Shown here in pieces: positions 33,090-46,330 of a stretch of 64,000 bases of DNA (the first letter of the stretch is position 1; each line of letters begins with the position of its first letter). The position numbers and the translations under genes were made by a program. Where the stretch lies: contig JAVSML010000028.1 in NCBI GenBank assembly GCA_038503035.1, positions 503,464 through 567,463 of the forward strand. Reading direction: 5' to 3'. Source of the stretch: Crocodylus rhombifer (Eukaryota > Chordata > Crocodylia > Crocodylidae). The notes under the pieces were generated by a model. It had not been told where the DNA came from, did no database searches, and saw only the letters and a list, made by a program, of their open reading frames with translations.

Positions 33090-33867
33090 AAGGGTATGTA
33101 AAGTGGACGCTATTCAATTCAGATTTGGCCAAATCAAATCAGGGACAGTGATCCGAATCAATTAATTGAATCACCGTCCCTGATTCAGGCCAAATCTGAA
33201 ACTGAATATTCAATGCTGATTCAGAGAATCCATGATTCAGACATAGACATGGCTTTAAAAGCTTTTTCTACATACCTCAAGGTACCAGCGTGGGTTGTGA
33301 ATGCTGCAATGCTGGGGTGCATGGAGCATCCCACAGGAGTGCAGGGGGGGCCCTCCATGTGCTTGGCGGTGAACCCAGAAGTGGACCAGAAGTAGTTCTG
33401 GTCCACTTCCAGGTCTGCCAGGGCATGTGCTTCCCCCCACCATGTTCCCCTGGCTCAGCAATCGGCAGTGGGGAGACCCTGGGTACCCTCCCTCAGACCC
33501 AGGAGGCACCAGTTGCTGAGCCACGCTCCCTGATGGACCCAGAAGTGGGCTGGAAGTGGTTCTGGCCCATGTCCAGGTCTGCTGCCAAGCATACTGGAGA
33601 CTCCCCAGGGCTCCTGTGGGACACTCCATATGCCCCAGCATCGCAGCATTCATGAGCCAACTGGTACCTAGAGGTATGTAGAAAAAAAATTTAAAGCTGT
33701 GTCTATGTCCAAATTGCCAAATCTTTCTGAATCTCTCTGAATCAATTCAGAGAGTTCTGATTCATTTCAGAGAGATTCAACGGTCCTCTAATTTGATTCA
33801 GATTTGGAGATTCGGCCACTAAATCTCCGCTGAATTGTATCAGGGACTGAGGCTTTGCACAGCCCTA
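33090..33867. mobile_element. Long foldback DNA transposon (family C, copy 2)
   Basis: The right end TTTGCACAGCCCTA matches that of the element at 19124-20188; the left end (AGGGTATGTAAAG) is a decayed version. Long inverted arms are visible. ATAGACATGGCTTTAAAAGC at 33243 pairs with a block near 33713 (GCTGTGTCTAT), CATACCTCAAGGTACCAG pairs with CTGGTACCTAGAGGTATG (33660), and GAATGCTGCAATGCTGGGG pairs with CCCCAGCATCGCAGCATTC. Two inner hairpins (CAGAAGTGGACCAG...CTGGTCCACTTCC) add to the structure. It is non-coding. Confidence 0.72.
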
Positions 33868-36789
33868 CTATACAGTGGGATCAGGGCTGGGAACCCCCAC
33901 CAAATCCAGCTTAGGTTGGGCTATAGTCCAGATTCAGCGAGTCCTTTGGACACCCACAATCTTGGATTAGGGTCACCCCTTCCTCCTCCCCCCATGTATC
34001 TGGATGGCAACCGAGCTTCTCCCCACCAGATATCTTTCCTCTCTATGGCATTCCAAAACTTCTAGGTGTGGTAAACTGGCTGAACCCTGTGGTGCCCTTC
34101 AGAGAATGTACTAGCTAAAATGCCCAAAAGCCATTGTAACAGGATGGAGACTGAGCCTCATGGTTGCCCTGGAGAGGGTGCTATACAGGATCCAAGGCAG
34201 TAAGGATTCACAAAATTATCATTTTTAGAGCATCACCCATCCTCTAAGACCTTGAGGAAATGTCCCAGTAACTATGCCTAGTACTAAGGAAAGTGGGTTC
34301 CCTATAAGCCACACTTCTGCATTGCTAAGGTAAGTCATCTTGGGTTGTGTGCTTGGTGGAGGATAATGTTCTTTCTTTTATATCTGAGCCAACCCAAACA
34401 TCCTTGGGTGGGCTCCTCTCCCTGACAAGGCATGGTACCCTGCTCTGCCTTATGAGTGTAGTGTATGTAGGTGTTATTCAGTGGTGACCCTCTATAGGCA
34501 AGCTTGCTAAACATTGGCCTTCTGACACTCTTTTCTGTTTTTTCTTCATCCATTATTTTAACCCCACAAGACCCATTACAAATACTATCATGGTTTCTCT
34601 CCGAAAATCCCAATCCGTCTGTTTCAGCGTCTCTGCCCCGTTGCTTGTTTTGTTTTGGTTGGTTGGTTTTTTTTGGGGGGGGGTGTTGAACTTGCATTAT
34701 TTTCTTTCTGTGTAAAGAAGACTTACTGGGTGTGTGCTGTGTGACAGTCCATGGGTAGTGTGTGCCTCCTGTTCCTCACATGACAAAGGGAGAAGTATCT
34801 AGCTGAGTGTCCTCTAGCTTCTGAAGGTATTTAAAAAATCCCAACTGAATTGAAGCCTAGTTCCTAACCCATGCTCTTGCAATGTTGGGTGAATCCATTC
34901 CTCAAGAATGCTCAAGAGGTCTAGGCACAGTGAATACATATTTTTCTGAGAACCTCAGAAGTAGCAACATGCTGAACCTTATCTTAGGTACACGTAAGCT
35001 ATTGAAAATTCTGCATTGTCCTGCGCTCGAGGGCTACCTATTCAAGGAAGAATGTTGTCTTGTAACTGTTCATTTTGGCATGTCAGAAAGTGGTAATCTT
35101 GCATCTTACAGGCTGCCGCTGTGGTCAAAATGTAATGCAGTGCCACTTTGAAATCTCAAGTCCATTGCCATTTAAACAGCCTTTGAAATGTCATAGTAAC
35201 AAGTCTCAAAAGATGAAAAAAAATGGAATTCAGTAAGTTTTTATAATCCTTATAATATTAAGTTGGGTAATAAGGCTATTTTATCATAGGGTTCCAAATG
35301 CTACTACATCAATCCCTTCAATAACAATAGATCCTTGTCATACCCCAAAAGATATTTTTGTTATTTAAGCTGGAAGCTATGCAGTGACAGCTTTAAGGAT
35401 TTAAAAGACAATTGACAACTCGGCCAACTGACTAGATATTATCTTGCAGGTGGAAACTGAATACGTGCTGAGGTTGAAACAAGAGGGAAAGGGGTAACAA
35501 TCTACAATCACAGACAGATTTGCAATCTACTTTTATATCGTGTGTATTAGAATACAAACCTGATTCTGGAGAGTAGGTGGCAGTCCAATCATTTATTTGC
35601 AGCATGCACGGTGTATGAATGGGTGGATGGTGAAAAGATGGCAGATGAATAGCAGCAGGAAGACAGTGGAAAAAAAGTAATTTTCCAATGTAAAAATTGT
35701 TTGTGGGAGGAAAATAAAGGGTAGCAGCAGCAAACAGCCCATGGTAAAAAGGTTTCTGTAGTTATAAAAAGCTGCATGAGAATAAAGTAGCTGTTCCTTA
35801 TAATCTCTTCCTCCTGGCATTGCTTCAATTTCCTCCCACCTGCCCCCTCTCCTGCTCCCCACCCCCACTTTGCATTTATCTTTTTTCCCCATTAATAGGG
35901 ATGAGGCCAATCCATTCATTTTTCTGATATCATCTGTCCCCTAATTGTTTTGGGGTTTGACAGAAATAGGACTCACTTCGAATCTATCCCAAGTTTTTCC
36001 TGTCTTCTAATTCGCACCTTTCTTTTTTGGTACGTCTGTGTCATCTTTCACTTTTTTTCCCCCCCTTCCAGGTCTACAGTATCTTCCAAGTATGTTTCAT
36101 TCACATCTTCCCATGTGTGTCTCAGGCTTCCCACATCCTTTCCTCCCATTCTATGTTGGCTTCTCCTTTCCCTAACCTTTGGATTTGTTTTCAGGGTACA
36201 CACTACCTTTCTAAAGAGCATGCTTGTCTTCTTGGGAAGAAGAATGTCTGCAGTTTTTGACAAAGGATCCATACATTTTGTTAGATTTTGCTTTTGCTTG
36301 TTCTTGTTTTGTTTTCCTTCTTTCAAAAATAAGTAATTCAGGTCAAAAAAAAATAAACTGTCTTTGTGTAGAAACATCATCTCTTGTGGACTTTTAACGT
36401 TTCTTCTCTTATTCTTTCCTTGAGTATCTTCTCTTCTCCTCTTCCTCTAATATTCCTTTGGGTCAAGGTCCTTACTACCATTCTTTATCTTCTGTATAAA
36501 ATGATAACTGAACTTTCAAATTTCTGAGGTTTAGATACTTGCTGGAAAAAATTTCCTTTTAGGATTTCTGGTCCTATTTGGTACTATCAGGATCGAAAGT
36601 ACTGTAAAAACTGTATTTTGGATTGGTTTGGCACTTCTCTTGCTGATCCTGCAAATGTAAAAAGGAAAAGGAAATGGAAACACAATAGAATAGAGCAGAT
36701 TGTTAGTCGAACTATCTCTATGGGAGAAGTTTGCTTTGAATTTGAAGCAAAGGTTTAAGTCAATTATTAGTCTTTCTGGGCTGGTTGAT
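33868..36789. other. Unique sequence, no gene seen
   Basis: Mostly AT-rich with simple G or T tracts (34668-34683, 36049-36064). The overlapping frames at 35593-35919 and 35950-36336 are low in complexity and have no recognisable domain. Confidence 0.4.
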
Positions 36790-36920
36790 CTATTCCATTT
36801 TGCTTATTATTTATTTCATTTGTTTTGCAGTCATGCCAAGGTACCCAGTCATGGAACAGAAACCTGTACAAATGTGTTACAAAGTCCTTTCCCCAAGAAG
36901 ATTACAATAAAAGTAAAGTT
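36790..36920. repeat. Ancient interspersed repeat, copy 1
   Basis: The series ATTTATTTCATTTGTTTTGCAG, CCCAGTCATGGAACAG, CTGTACAAATGTGTTACAAAG, TCCTTTCCCC, AAGATTACAATA follows the order of an old reptile repeat (GCACC...CCCAGTCATGGACCAG...GTACAAACACA...CCCTGCCCCAAAGAGCTTACAATCTAA), recalled from memory. Related fragments lie at 41715-41850 and 47262-47312. Confidence 0.5.
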
Positions 36921-39900
36921 TCCTCCTCTTTTTTGGTTTTGCTTAATACACACTACTCACTTCTGAAATGTGCGTTGCTCAGGTTTGCGTCTCTCTGTAT
37001 TCAGTTCAGCTGAAGACTGAAGTAAGTTTTGCTTCACTATTTATATTCAGTGAGGTAGGGGCACTGCCATGACAATTGTAAGTGGTTAGTAGAATGATGA
37101 AAGGAGTAAGGGGTGCATTGGTGCTAGAACCAAAAGTAAAATTCCTGTGTGTTTGTCACCATAGTGAACTGATTTGTCTTAGGTTGGACCCATGGATTAA
37201 TTTCAAACTGAGACTCTTGATAACCAGTGGCACTGAACAGCATAATGTGAAAAAATGTATTTAACCCTTAATTTTATTGGGTAGTCATTCCTTTCATTGT
37301 TTTATTTATAGTGCTTATTTCAAAAACCAATGACAGCTGACAGTAGGCACTGAAACAATTAATAAAAACCACTGACATTTTGTCAGCTGCCAGGGTAACA
37401 GGAATATATTGCCTCTGTTTAAAATATCTGGCTGAGATAAATCACTGTTGATGCCAAAATTCACCTTTGGTCCTTTTTAACTGATGGCTGGACTGTGGGA
37501 ATAAACAGCAATAAACTTTCTTTGAGATTCAGACTTGGATCCTCAAAAAGAATAGTTTCTTGGAAGGTTATGTAAACATTAAATCCTAAGTTGAAGTTTT
37601 AAAGATCTACTTGTCTATCGCTTTACTTGCAATTGAAGTCAGAAGCATTTTTCTCCCTTTTTAATATCTCCTAAAAAGTAGTTGCAGTGAACCCCCCCCC
37701 AATGATTTAATAAAAATATCTAGGAGAATGTTGACTCTTGCAGCACTGAGTATATATATTTTCTAGCTCCTCCTCTCCCTTGCCCTGTAATATGTTACTA
37801 AATATAAAAGGACTAAAAGTATATGCACATTTCTCCCTCTTCTCCCTGTCATTTTTTCTCTGTATACATCTGCACTCCTACATTCTATTTAAGCATGGTA
37901 ATGTTGAAGATTTCCCATCTGAATTTTCCAAGAAGCCCATAGGGACATATGTGGTTCAGAAATTACATCCAAAAATTATGTCCAGCCATAAATTGCATCT
38001 CTGAAGGTTAATGTGCATTCTAGTGGTCATTCTTTCACAGATCAAATCATCCTTCTACATAAAGAGAAAGTGGGATGTGGAAAGGATGAAGTGAGAGTCA
38101 GCATTCTCGGTTTAAGTACATTGGATAGTCCATCTTTTATGCTGGGTATTTCCTGGGAAAACTATACTGAATTATTTTAGCACTGCAAGCAGTATGTCCT
38201 ATTTCTCTAGATCTTTACATCATATTTAACAGCTCTGAGTATAAATGCCAATTTATTGTTTCTGTGATACCTGTTTTACAATATTATTTATGCCTCTTTG
38301 GAACTGAGTGGTGCTCCATTTCCTTCTGTTGTTTTTGTAAAGCTTTAGGATAAAACCCCATCTGTTTTTTTGCTTTGGTTTTCTTTTTTGTTTTGTTTTG
38401 GAGGGGTTTTGGGGGGGTTGTTTTGTTTTATTTTGTACTAGCACATGGGGCATATTTATTGTAAATGGCTTGGCATTTAGGTTTTTCCATTGGCACCATG
38501 TCAGGTTACATTAGACTGTATTTTATCATATGATATGATGTAACTTGACATGACCCAGCATAGCACAATGCTTGTGTCTCCTTACATCAGAGATTTACAG
38601 AAATACAGCTTAATAGGGGTAATTATGCACAAAATATGAGTATTTTCCTGTTCCTTCTAATTAGAGGCAGGTAGCATGTGTTAGGCTTCTGGCAGACTTT
38701 TTAATGTTGAGTTGTTCTCAATAAATCCTTGTCTTCATGATTTTAGACTGTTGCATAACTATAAATCCTCTGCCAGGTCAAACAGCATTTTTATCATTCT
38801 TCCTTGTAAATATATTGAAAATGCAATAATGTAACAGTTCAGACATTTTGCCATCCTGAGTGCTTCAGTTTCTCAATCTGTCCCATAATGTTCTAATTTT
38901 CTCCTTCCCTGATCACTTGATTTGTAGTATTGAAAAAAAAAATTGAGTTGTATTTAGCGTAGCTTTCAATGTCTATTTTCCAAGTTTCTCTTTGCATTTC
39001 TAATGCCCTCTTCTATCTATTCTGCCATCTTCTTGTAATCTACCTACTGTTCAATACTTAATTAAAAAAGTTACTCTAGTACGGTTCAATGACTGCTTTT
39101 GAAACTCAATCAGTAGAATTCTTTTCAGATTTCTGTACTTATCCTGATGAATGCTTGCTTAACTGATGATTCAAGAAGTGAAGAGGTTAAAGAGCTGCTG
39201 TGCTGATGCCTTACTGGAGAAACTCTTAAACATTTCTTATTGGAAGAAAATACTACTGAAATCCTATTTCCTGAGGGAGATCCTTTCTTGCTTGCATTTT
39301 ATAAGTGATGTTTGCATAAAAATAGGGTTTTTTTCTTCCAAGGGAGTGCACCTGGTCTGGATCCTTGCTTTTTCACTTGAAGTCCTGGTCTCTTTATGGC
39401 ATCATGTCTTGTCAAAACAACCATGTATGATGTCACAGGCTGAGGCTTATATAACAGCAGATATGGATATTAAAAAAAATCATGGAGTTCCTGCTTTTGT
39501 TTGCTGAACTAAGGGAAAATATTCCAAACATGCATGCATTGACATAGCTTCACTAAATGGAGCTATGTATCTTTACTTTGGCTGACAGTCTGACCCAACA
39601 TTCAGCTAACTGAGTCAGTAGGATTCTCAAACATGTTCTCTTTGGTGGTGGGGAGATGGTATGTCTGTGTTTTTCAGTTTATTCCTACAACGTTGGAGTA
39701 CCTCGGTGTTAGAGATAGGGTCTGTTTTTCAAAACAGTGACTTAATAGCTGAATGCTTTATTTGCACTGCAAATCTTGCAAACTGATATTCACTTTTGAC
39801 ATCTTTAAATAACAGTTTCAAATTTCAAATATTATTTTGTTCCATGCTTTCATCTTTCTTCCTCGACATATCGTTTAAGGTTTCAGAAGTTGTGTATGAT

Positions 39901-40299
39901 ATTTTTCTGTAGTATCAGGGCAAATGGTTTGGAGTATATTATCAGCTGAATGTGTGAAAGTTTCAAACTCTCTGTCTGGAACAAACAAAATATATTCAAA
40001 GAAATTTTCATCAAACATAATCTAATTAATGCAGTGTGGTAATCTGAAATTCTTTTATTTCTTATATGTTTGTCTTAGTTCTTTTTTGGCTAACATAACC
40101 TTATTCTATAGCAAAAGTAAAAGATACTGTGAAGTTAGTTCCTAAAGTATTCTTTGTTCAAGCTAAATGATTATAACTGCTCCACTGCACAGAAAAGAAA
40201 ATGTTTAAAACGTGTGCAAAATAGTCATAGATGAATTCTGAGCTGAAGTTCCACACACAAAAAACTGAAGCTTCTAGTGGTAGCCTATTCAGTCAGAAA
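36921..40299. other. AT-rich unique sequence, no gene seen
   Basis: No element or gene is recognised. The frame at 39166-39507 (113 codons) lacks a recognisable domain. G- and T-rich low-complexity sequence lies at 38360-38440. Confidence 0.4.
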
Positions 40300-41290
40300 G
40301 TTTGGTAAGTAGACCCGAGAACCAAAGGTCCATCTAGCCCAGTGTCCTTCCTAGACAGTGGCACATTGTGGGTATTTTAGAAGAATATAGCAGGATTTAT
40401 GTGCCAGATGCACCCTCCCAGTTATGGGTTTAGGGGTGCCCTGAGTCTGTGATTATACCCCAGATTATAGTGTTTAATTTTTCCAAATGGACCTTTCCTC
40501 CATAATTTTTTTTAAAAATTTGGATATACTTCTAGCCTCCAGAATGTCCTGGCAATGAGTTCTACAAGTTAATTATGCTTTGTGTAAAGACAAACACCTT
40601 CATCTGTCCTGTTCCCGCCCCCCCACCACCACCCCAGAAAAAGCTATACTTCCTTTTGTTTGTTTGTAACCCTGCCACCTTATAACTTCATTCGGTGCTC
40701 CCTAGTTCTTACGTTATGAGATACAGTGAATAATAATTCCCTATTGCTTGTATGCACATTGTTTATGATTATAGACCTCTATCACATCCTCCCTCTGTCA
40801 TCTCCTTTTTTTTTGGAAAAGAGCCGGAGCCTTTTCAGCGTCTGCTCATATGAAAGTCCCATTCCCTGATCATCTTTATTGCTTTTCTCCCTACTTTTCC
40901 TAGTTTTCAGAAAGTTTCTTTTCTGAGTTGGGGTGACCACAGTAGCTGCACAGCGTATCCAAGATGTGGGAACATTAGGGATTTATACTGTGGTGGTGTT
41001 ATGACATTTTCTGCTTTCTTTTCAGTTCATTTGATTCCTACTATTCCATTCACCTCTTGACTGCTACTGCATGTTGAGCGGGTAATTTCAGAGAACCATC
41101 CACAATGGCACCAAGATATCTTTCCTAAATGGTAAACTCATCCCTGTAAACTCCAGTAAATAGTCAGTATGTGATTTGCCTTCTCAAAAGCCACATTACA
41201 TTCTTCTCCACCATATCACATTTACCGATGAGGCTACAGGTTCTATTTTTATTATTGATTCTATCAAGTTGTCAGGACCAGAAGTTAGAC
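40300..41290 (-). mobile_element. Old CR1 fragment, 3' portion
   Basis: Reading the + strand, blocks appear in the reverse order expected of a minus-strand CR1: AAAGGTCCATCTAGCCCAG (3' end), CTTCCTTTTGTTTGTTTGTAACC, GGTGCTCCCTAGTTCTTACG, ATAGACCTCTATCACATCC, GGGGTGACCACAGTAGCTGC, TCAGAGAACCATCCACAATG and CCAAGATATCTTTCC. On the minus strand the ACCACAGTAGCTGCAC region corresponds to the LEYCVQFW-type motif area of ORF2. The copy is highly diverged, with many stops and indels, so it is much older than those at 2-12 kb and from a different CR1 subfamily. It is not coding. Confidence 0.78.
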
Positions 41291-41714
41291 TTCCTAGTCT
41301 GTAAGTCCCTTGAAGCACTTCTGGAATCATTTCTTAAAAGGCTTATGTTTTGATTTCCACAGTCTTCGAGAAATATCTGAAAGCAGGTAAAATTTTAATG
41401 TGTAGATCCCATTTCAAGGCCAGTAATAGGGAAACCCAGTGTATGAGATCAGAAAGCATACTAGACAAAAGAGTGAAGTCTAAAGTGTAGAAACAGTTTT
41501 CAGTTGGCAGGGATGTGGAACGGACAGGTAGTAATAGGTCTTTTCCTACTGCCATTCTTATGACCCATTGCTGAACACAACAAATCTCAGATCTCCCAAG
41601 TTTTATTACAGAAAACTTTGTTTGCTCATTTTACTTCCTGAAAGTTCACTTTCCTGATGCCTGGAAGGGAGGAACCAAAAACATTGAAACAATGTTATTT
41701 TCTCTGTACAATGA

Positions 41715-41850
41715 CAGTGCTAACAGTACCAATGAGGGATCAGGCCCCATAGTGCTAAGCATTATATTTATGAAAAAGGTAGTGCCTGCCCAAGGAGTTT
41801 AGCAGGCAGGCAATAAAAGGAGACAAGAGGTAGCTGAAGCTCCCTGTGGG
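41715..41850. repeat. Ancient interspersed repeat, copy 2
   Basis: ATCAGGCCCCATAGTGCTAAGCA, then GTAGTGCCTGCCCAAGGAGTTTA and GGAGACAAGAGGTAGC, follow the same repeat as at 36790-36920 (CCCCATTGTGCTAGGC, CCTGCCCCAAAGAGCTTA, GACAAGAGACA). Boundaries are approximate. Confidence 0.5.
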
Positions 41851-42192
41851 CAGCTTCCTTCACAGAAGCCTGTTGTTTTCAGGATTCGCAGCTGAATGCA
41901 GGACTACAATTACATGGAGCTCAATTCAGGATGTAGATTCACACCAAATGCTCTCCAGGGCAGGGGCTGTCTCCATCTGGAATCTGTGCAAACTGAAGCA
42001 TATTGTAAGAGTTATAAATCATGGTATGAATTAATTTTCTTCTGCTTCAGGATATGTTTGTTTATTGTAAACAATTATACAATTCACCTCACAGTCCCTG
42101 TCCTTCTGCAGGACAGATTATCAACTAGGTAGCAGTGCACACTGTTTCCCCCAAATTTGAATTCATAAATGAAACTGATTTTTAATGTTTAT
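41851..42192. other. Short unique stretch, nothing recognised
   Basis: No gene or element was seen; the overlapping small frames at 41846-42132 have no recognisable domain. Confidence 0.4.
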
Positions 42193-42522
42193 GGGAACTT
42201 TTACACATGCTTGGGGGTGAGGGGAGCGGTGCTTTAATTAGAGCGGCTCTGAGAGCCTAAGTAAAGTGCTGCAATGTCTTGTGTATCAGTGTCTCCGTGC
42301 TTAAAAATGGCAGCAGAAGCCCTTGAACTAAAGCCCATTCGATGAGCTTTAGTTCAAGCACCCCCACCCCCATTTTTAAGCACGGGGATGCTGATACATG
42401 AGATGTGGGTGGCTGCTGGATCACAGTAATTACCACACTACAGCAGACTTGATTAATCGAGTTTACTCCAAGGCACTGTAATTGCAGCATGTTGGAACAG
42501 CCTCTGTGTTCATGTATGGGTA
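42193..42522. mobile_element. Foldback MITE, family A, copy 2 (inverted relative to copy 1)
   Basis: It carries the same three hairpin modules as 8587-8924 in reverse order: GGTGCTTTAATTAGAGCGGC; then CCGTGCTTAAAAATGG paired with CCATTTTTAAGCACGG; GAACTAAAGCCC paired with GAGCTTTAGTTC; then ACAGCAGACTTGATTAATCG with GAGTTTACTCCA. The ends GGGAACTTTTACACATGC and GTTCATGTATGGGT correspond to those of copy 1. It is non-coding. Confidence 0.75.
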
Positions 42523-45500
42523 ACCTATCTGATTTTGAATTCAAAATGAATGGTTTTAATGACAATTATTGATTCTCTTTATTTGGAAAGAATAGCATTT
42601 CAAAAATATTAAATGGTGTTACTACCGATATACCATACATCTTCATTTCCAAAGTGGTGGCTTCTGTGAAATGAATTCCTTCTGCTGCAGTTAAAGATAT
42701 CAATGATGGAGTCAGAGTGAGGGCAGCCTCTGTAAGAGACACTTTGTGCTTAGCCTTGGAATCAAAGAGAAATTGGTTGTTGGCATTAGCTGGAAGTGCA
42801 GCACTGTTTTCCAACCTGAAGACACGGTAATATAATATGTAGGTAGAAGAAAACAACTTGGAGAGGCAGTTAGTGGTGGTAAAGAAGTGAAGGATGTTCG
42901 TATTAGGAGCTGTGGAAGACTGGGTGAAGGGATATGGACACAATGGCAGTGGTGAATGAGACTGGATGGTGATAAGAGAGAGTTCAGAGAGATGAAAATG
43001 ATTCAAGTGAGAAGCCCCAGTAGTAAGCAGAAGAGCCAATCCATGGACCAAAATAATTTAAATGAAAAATGTGAGGAAAGGAGGCAGGCAACAGTTAGGT
43101 CAGAAGCAGCTCTCCCCTTCTCCTGTTACAAAGTTGTTTTATTCCTCATCACTTGGGCCTGCACTTTGGGGCTTGTTTTACTTTCTTTTTTTTTTTAACT
43201 TCTTCTCATTCTTTACCTATGTATCCTGGCCCTACCTAAGCCTGCTGCTGCTTTCCCCTCAACCTGGCCCAGACCTGCTGCCTTCCTTTCAGTCTCATGT
43301 TTAAGCCCCACTTACATCCTGACTATAAGCCCTGCAGTTGCTGACTTTCCAAAGGCATAGGTTGCCCTCTTCAGTTCATATAAAATGTAGCTCTGAACAT
43401 CCTTGCTCTTGCTTCCTGACTTGATCCTATGACTTTCCTCTCTGTCTCCAGTGGCTTTCCATCTATAATGGCACCAAATTTAAAACTTATTTTCATTGTC
43501 TTCAAACTTTTCCAGATCCTGTTATCCTCCTTCTGACCCTTCTGTTTATGCTAGTGTCCTGGCTCCATCTTCCTGTTCTTGAGTCTGTGATTGGATTCAC
43601 CCTGTGTTTTCCTTACCTCTGACTGGTACCATTTAACAAGCTGCTGCAGGTACCAACCTGTTGAACTTTCTTCCATAGAAATGCACTGTGGAATTACTAA
43701 AGAGTCCAATATTGTTAAACTCTCTTGCACTTTGTGATCTTTCAAAGAGGGGAATTCACGCAATTAAGGGTCAGACAAGATGTTTGCTAATTTTTCCAAG
43801 AAGGATGCAAAATATCTGTAAACCCCCCAGAAGGAAAAGGGATTGAATGAAACTTAATAACTAACTAGCACTTGTCATTCAGCCTGAAAGCTCTGAAAGG
43901 GAGTTTCTTTTTAGTTGTGGCCAATATGTACAGTATGTAAGCCATTGCCCTTTCTGTTTTCAGTCAGCTTAAACCCTCACCCCACAGTTCCTCACTCCCA
44001 AAGCAAACAGCAAGATATTGCTCATGCTGGTTCTGAAATCCTGCATGTTCGGAAAACCTCGCTTTGCTACTGTTCTAGTCAGCAATTCCATCTGTTTGAA
44101 GTATATATGAACTTCATACATCTGAAGATTTTGTAGATCACAGGTTTTTTGCTGGCAGTGCTCCAAACACCAGCAAATCCCTAACATATTGTTATTTTCC
44201 AGAGCAGTGTTAATGTTTCACAGCAAAAAGATAATGGAACACACACTCCACAGTCACCATTTATAGGGCAAGGCGAACACAATTTCCACCTAACCACCTG
44301 TCTTCCCTGGTGATAGAGCACATATCCTAATTCCCATGCTATCTACTACTGAGTGACACAGATTAATAAATGCTTTGAGAGCCTTTCAGTTTCTTTCCAG
44401 TCTGTTGTATTGGTATGAACAGATACTAATTTATGACTTTATGGAGGCAATCCCCCCCCCGCCCCTAACCTCTTCCCCCCAAAAAGGAAAATGTTGATGG
44501 AAGACAATGGGATTCTTTTAATGTGACTCATTAGTAGGGATTAGATATACCCATAAAACCCCAGTTTTTATTTTTTTTCCTAAAGACCATTGAATACAAA
44601 CCAATAATAAATATAGGCTTTTCTCCTGTGGTATTTACTCTGATTTAAAATCAAGCAAGCTGAATAGATTGGTGATTATCTATGTCTACTCAATTGACTT
44701 CATTATGCATTTTAAAATAATATGAAGTGCTACAATGATAAATACTCTGTCCCTTAAGTGGGATTCATCTAATGCATTTTTCAGGACTGATAAATAGAGC
44801 TTGCACTTTTTGACGTCAGCTTATTCCCCTGAGTGAGTTATGAGTTAAATTATATTCAGTATAGGGCCATCTTCTGGTCAGTTTGCTATCATAAATACAT
44901 ATTGCGTTTATAACTGTAAATGTAATAGAAAATGTTCATTAGAAACATTTATGGTATGTGCCATAAGTGCTAATTAAATTATATGGTGAATGTGTGCATC
45001 ATTGGCTTAAGAAGTTGAATGCTTTGCAATATTGTTATAAATAAATGCACATATGTTCACTTTCCCCTTGTTGCCGCTTCATCTCATTATCCTGTTCAGT
45101 ATCTTAGTTTTATCTGAATTTTGGGCAATGCTTTACTGCTGTACAAGTCAAAGATTCAACCAGGATCTGACAAGTTCTGGCACTAAATGTTCTTCATCTT
45201 AGTCTTTCATTTTTCCTATTTATCTCTCATTAAGGCAAGTGTTGGTATTTCAGAAAAGGCAAATAGTTCTATTCATTTGTGAGAGACTTCAAAAGAAAGT
45301 TGTAGCCAAAATTTCAATTTTTTTTTCTAATCTACCTAGTCTTGAATAAGCTTACTTATCTGCCAGAGCTTGAATAACTGGAATGATTATTAACAAAAAT
45401 GATTGAATAAGGCTGGATTTTGTGGGGGAAATGTCTTTCCTGTCTTGAAAAGCTTGTTGGAAGCTTTCACAAAAGTAGGAATAAATAAATTGCAATCCCT

Positions 45501-46123
45501 TTATCATTCACTCAAAATATCTAACCACAAGCCTATTTTCAATCTCTACTCATGTGCCTAAAACTGATACAATAGCTCATATTTAATTTTGTACGACATC
45601 ATGCATTTGTGTTCTTTGTTTGTGAAACTATCAGTGAATGATATTGCAGGTTTCTAAAACCAGGTGCCATTTCAGACCATTCATATTCCTGGAAGGAGGG
45701 TCATTTTTTCCAGGTAGATAAGGTAGGTCCAACATGTTAGTGCTCCCCATATATTTTCAACAGTATGGTGCCAGTAGTGTCTTAAAAGTAGATAGTTGGT
45801 GTGTAGGGAAATTCATGTAAGTTTGTTCTGATAACAATGAACATACATTGTACTGTATCTAACCAGTTTAACAAACCCAATGCAATTTGGTATGAAGTAT
45901 GGTGGCAATGGATGGTGGGAGTTTAGGATAGTTGGATTCCTCTACGTTTCAGATTCTGTTTTTTCTCAGCTGTCACTCCTTTACCCTGCTAACTTCATTT
46001 CTCCATGCCCATCTCTTTACTCTTTTCAGGGTCAGACTGTCCATGATTTATCCCAGGCCGGTACTGGAAGTGGTGCAGAGACACTGTCCCAGCCAGGTTC
46101 TCCACAGGTGTTTGAGCTACAGG
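42523..46123. other. AT-rich unique sequence with an unplaced 161-codon frame
   Basis: The minus-strand frame 42566-43051 (161 codons) is the longest with no visible link to a mobile element. It is Ser/Thr/Leu-rich with no recognisable domain, and I cannot support it as a gene. The part at 44690-45060 is AT-rich and non-repetitive, with TGACGTCA (CRE-like, about 44812) and many TAAT cores, and looks like candidate conserved non-coding DNA. Confidence 0.35.
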
Positions 46124-46330
46124 AGAACATAAGAATATAGGAACATAAAAAGTGTCATTCTAGGTCAGACCAATGATCCATCTAGCTCAGTATCCTATCT
46201 CTGACATTGGCAGGAATGGATTTTTTCAAGGGAGAGCACTGAACCAGGTATATCAGGAATGATTTATCCTCTGTACCTTACTCTCCCTGGCATCCACCAT
46301 CATTGATTCAGAGATGCCAAAGGAGACTGT
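46124..46330 (-). mobile_element. Old CR1 fragment, 3' end
   Basis: GAACATAAGAATATAGGAACATAA followed by TCTAGGTCAGACCAATGATCC and ATCTAGCTCAGTATCCTATC is the reverse complement of the 3' end of an old CR1-type subfamily common in reptiles. It is related to the 3' end of the fragment at 40300-41290. It is non-coding. Confidence 0.7.

Noticed and set aside
42566..43051. 161-codon minus-strand open frame
   Set aside because: No recognisable domain, Ser/Thr/Leu-rich composition, and no promoter, splice or neighbouring-exon signal; most likely chance.
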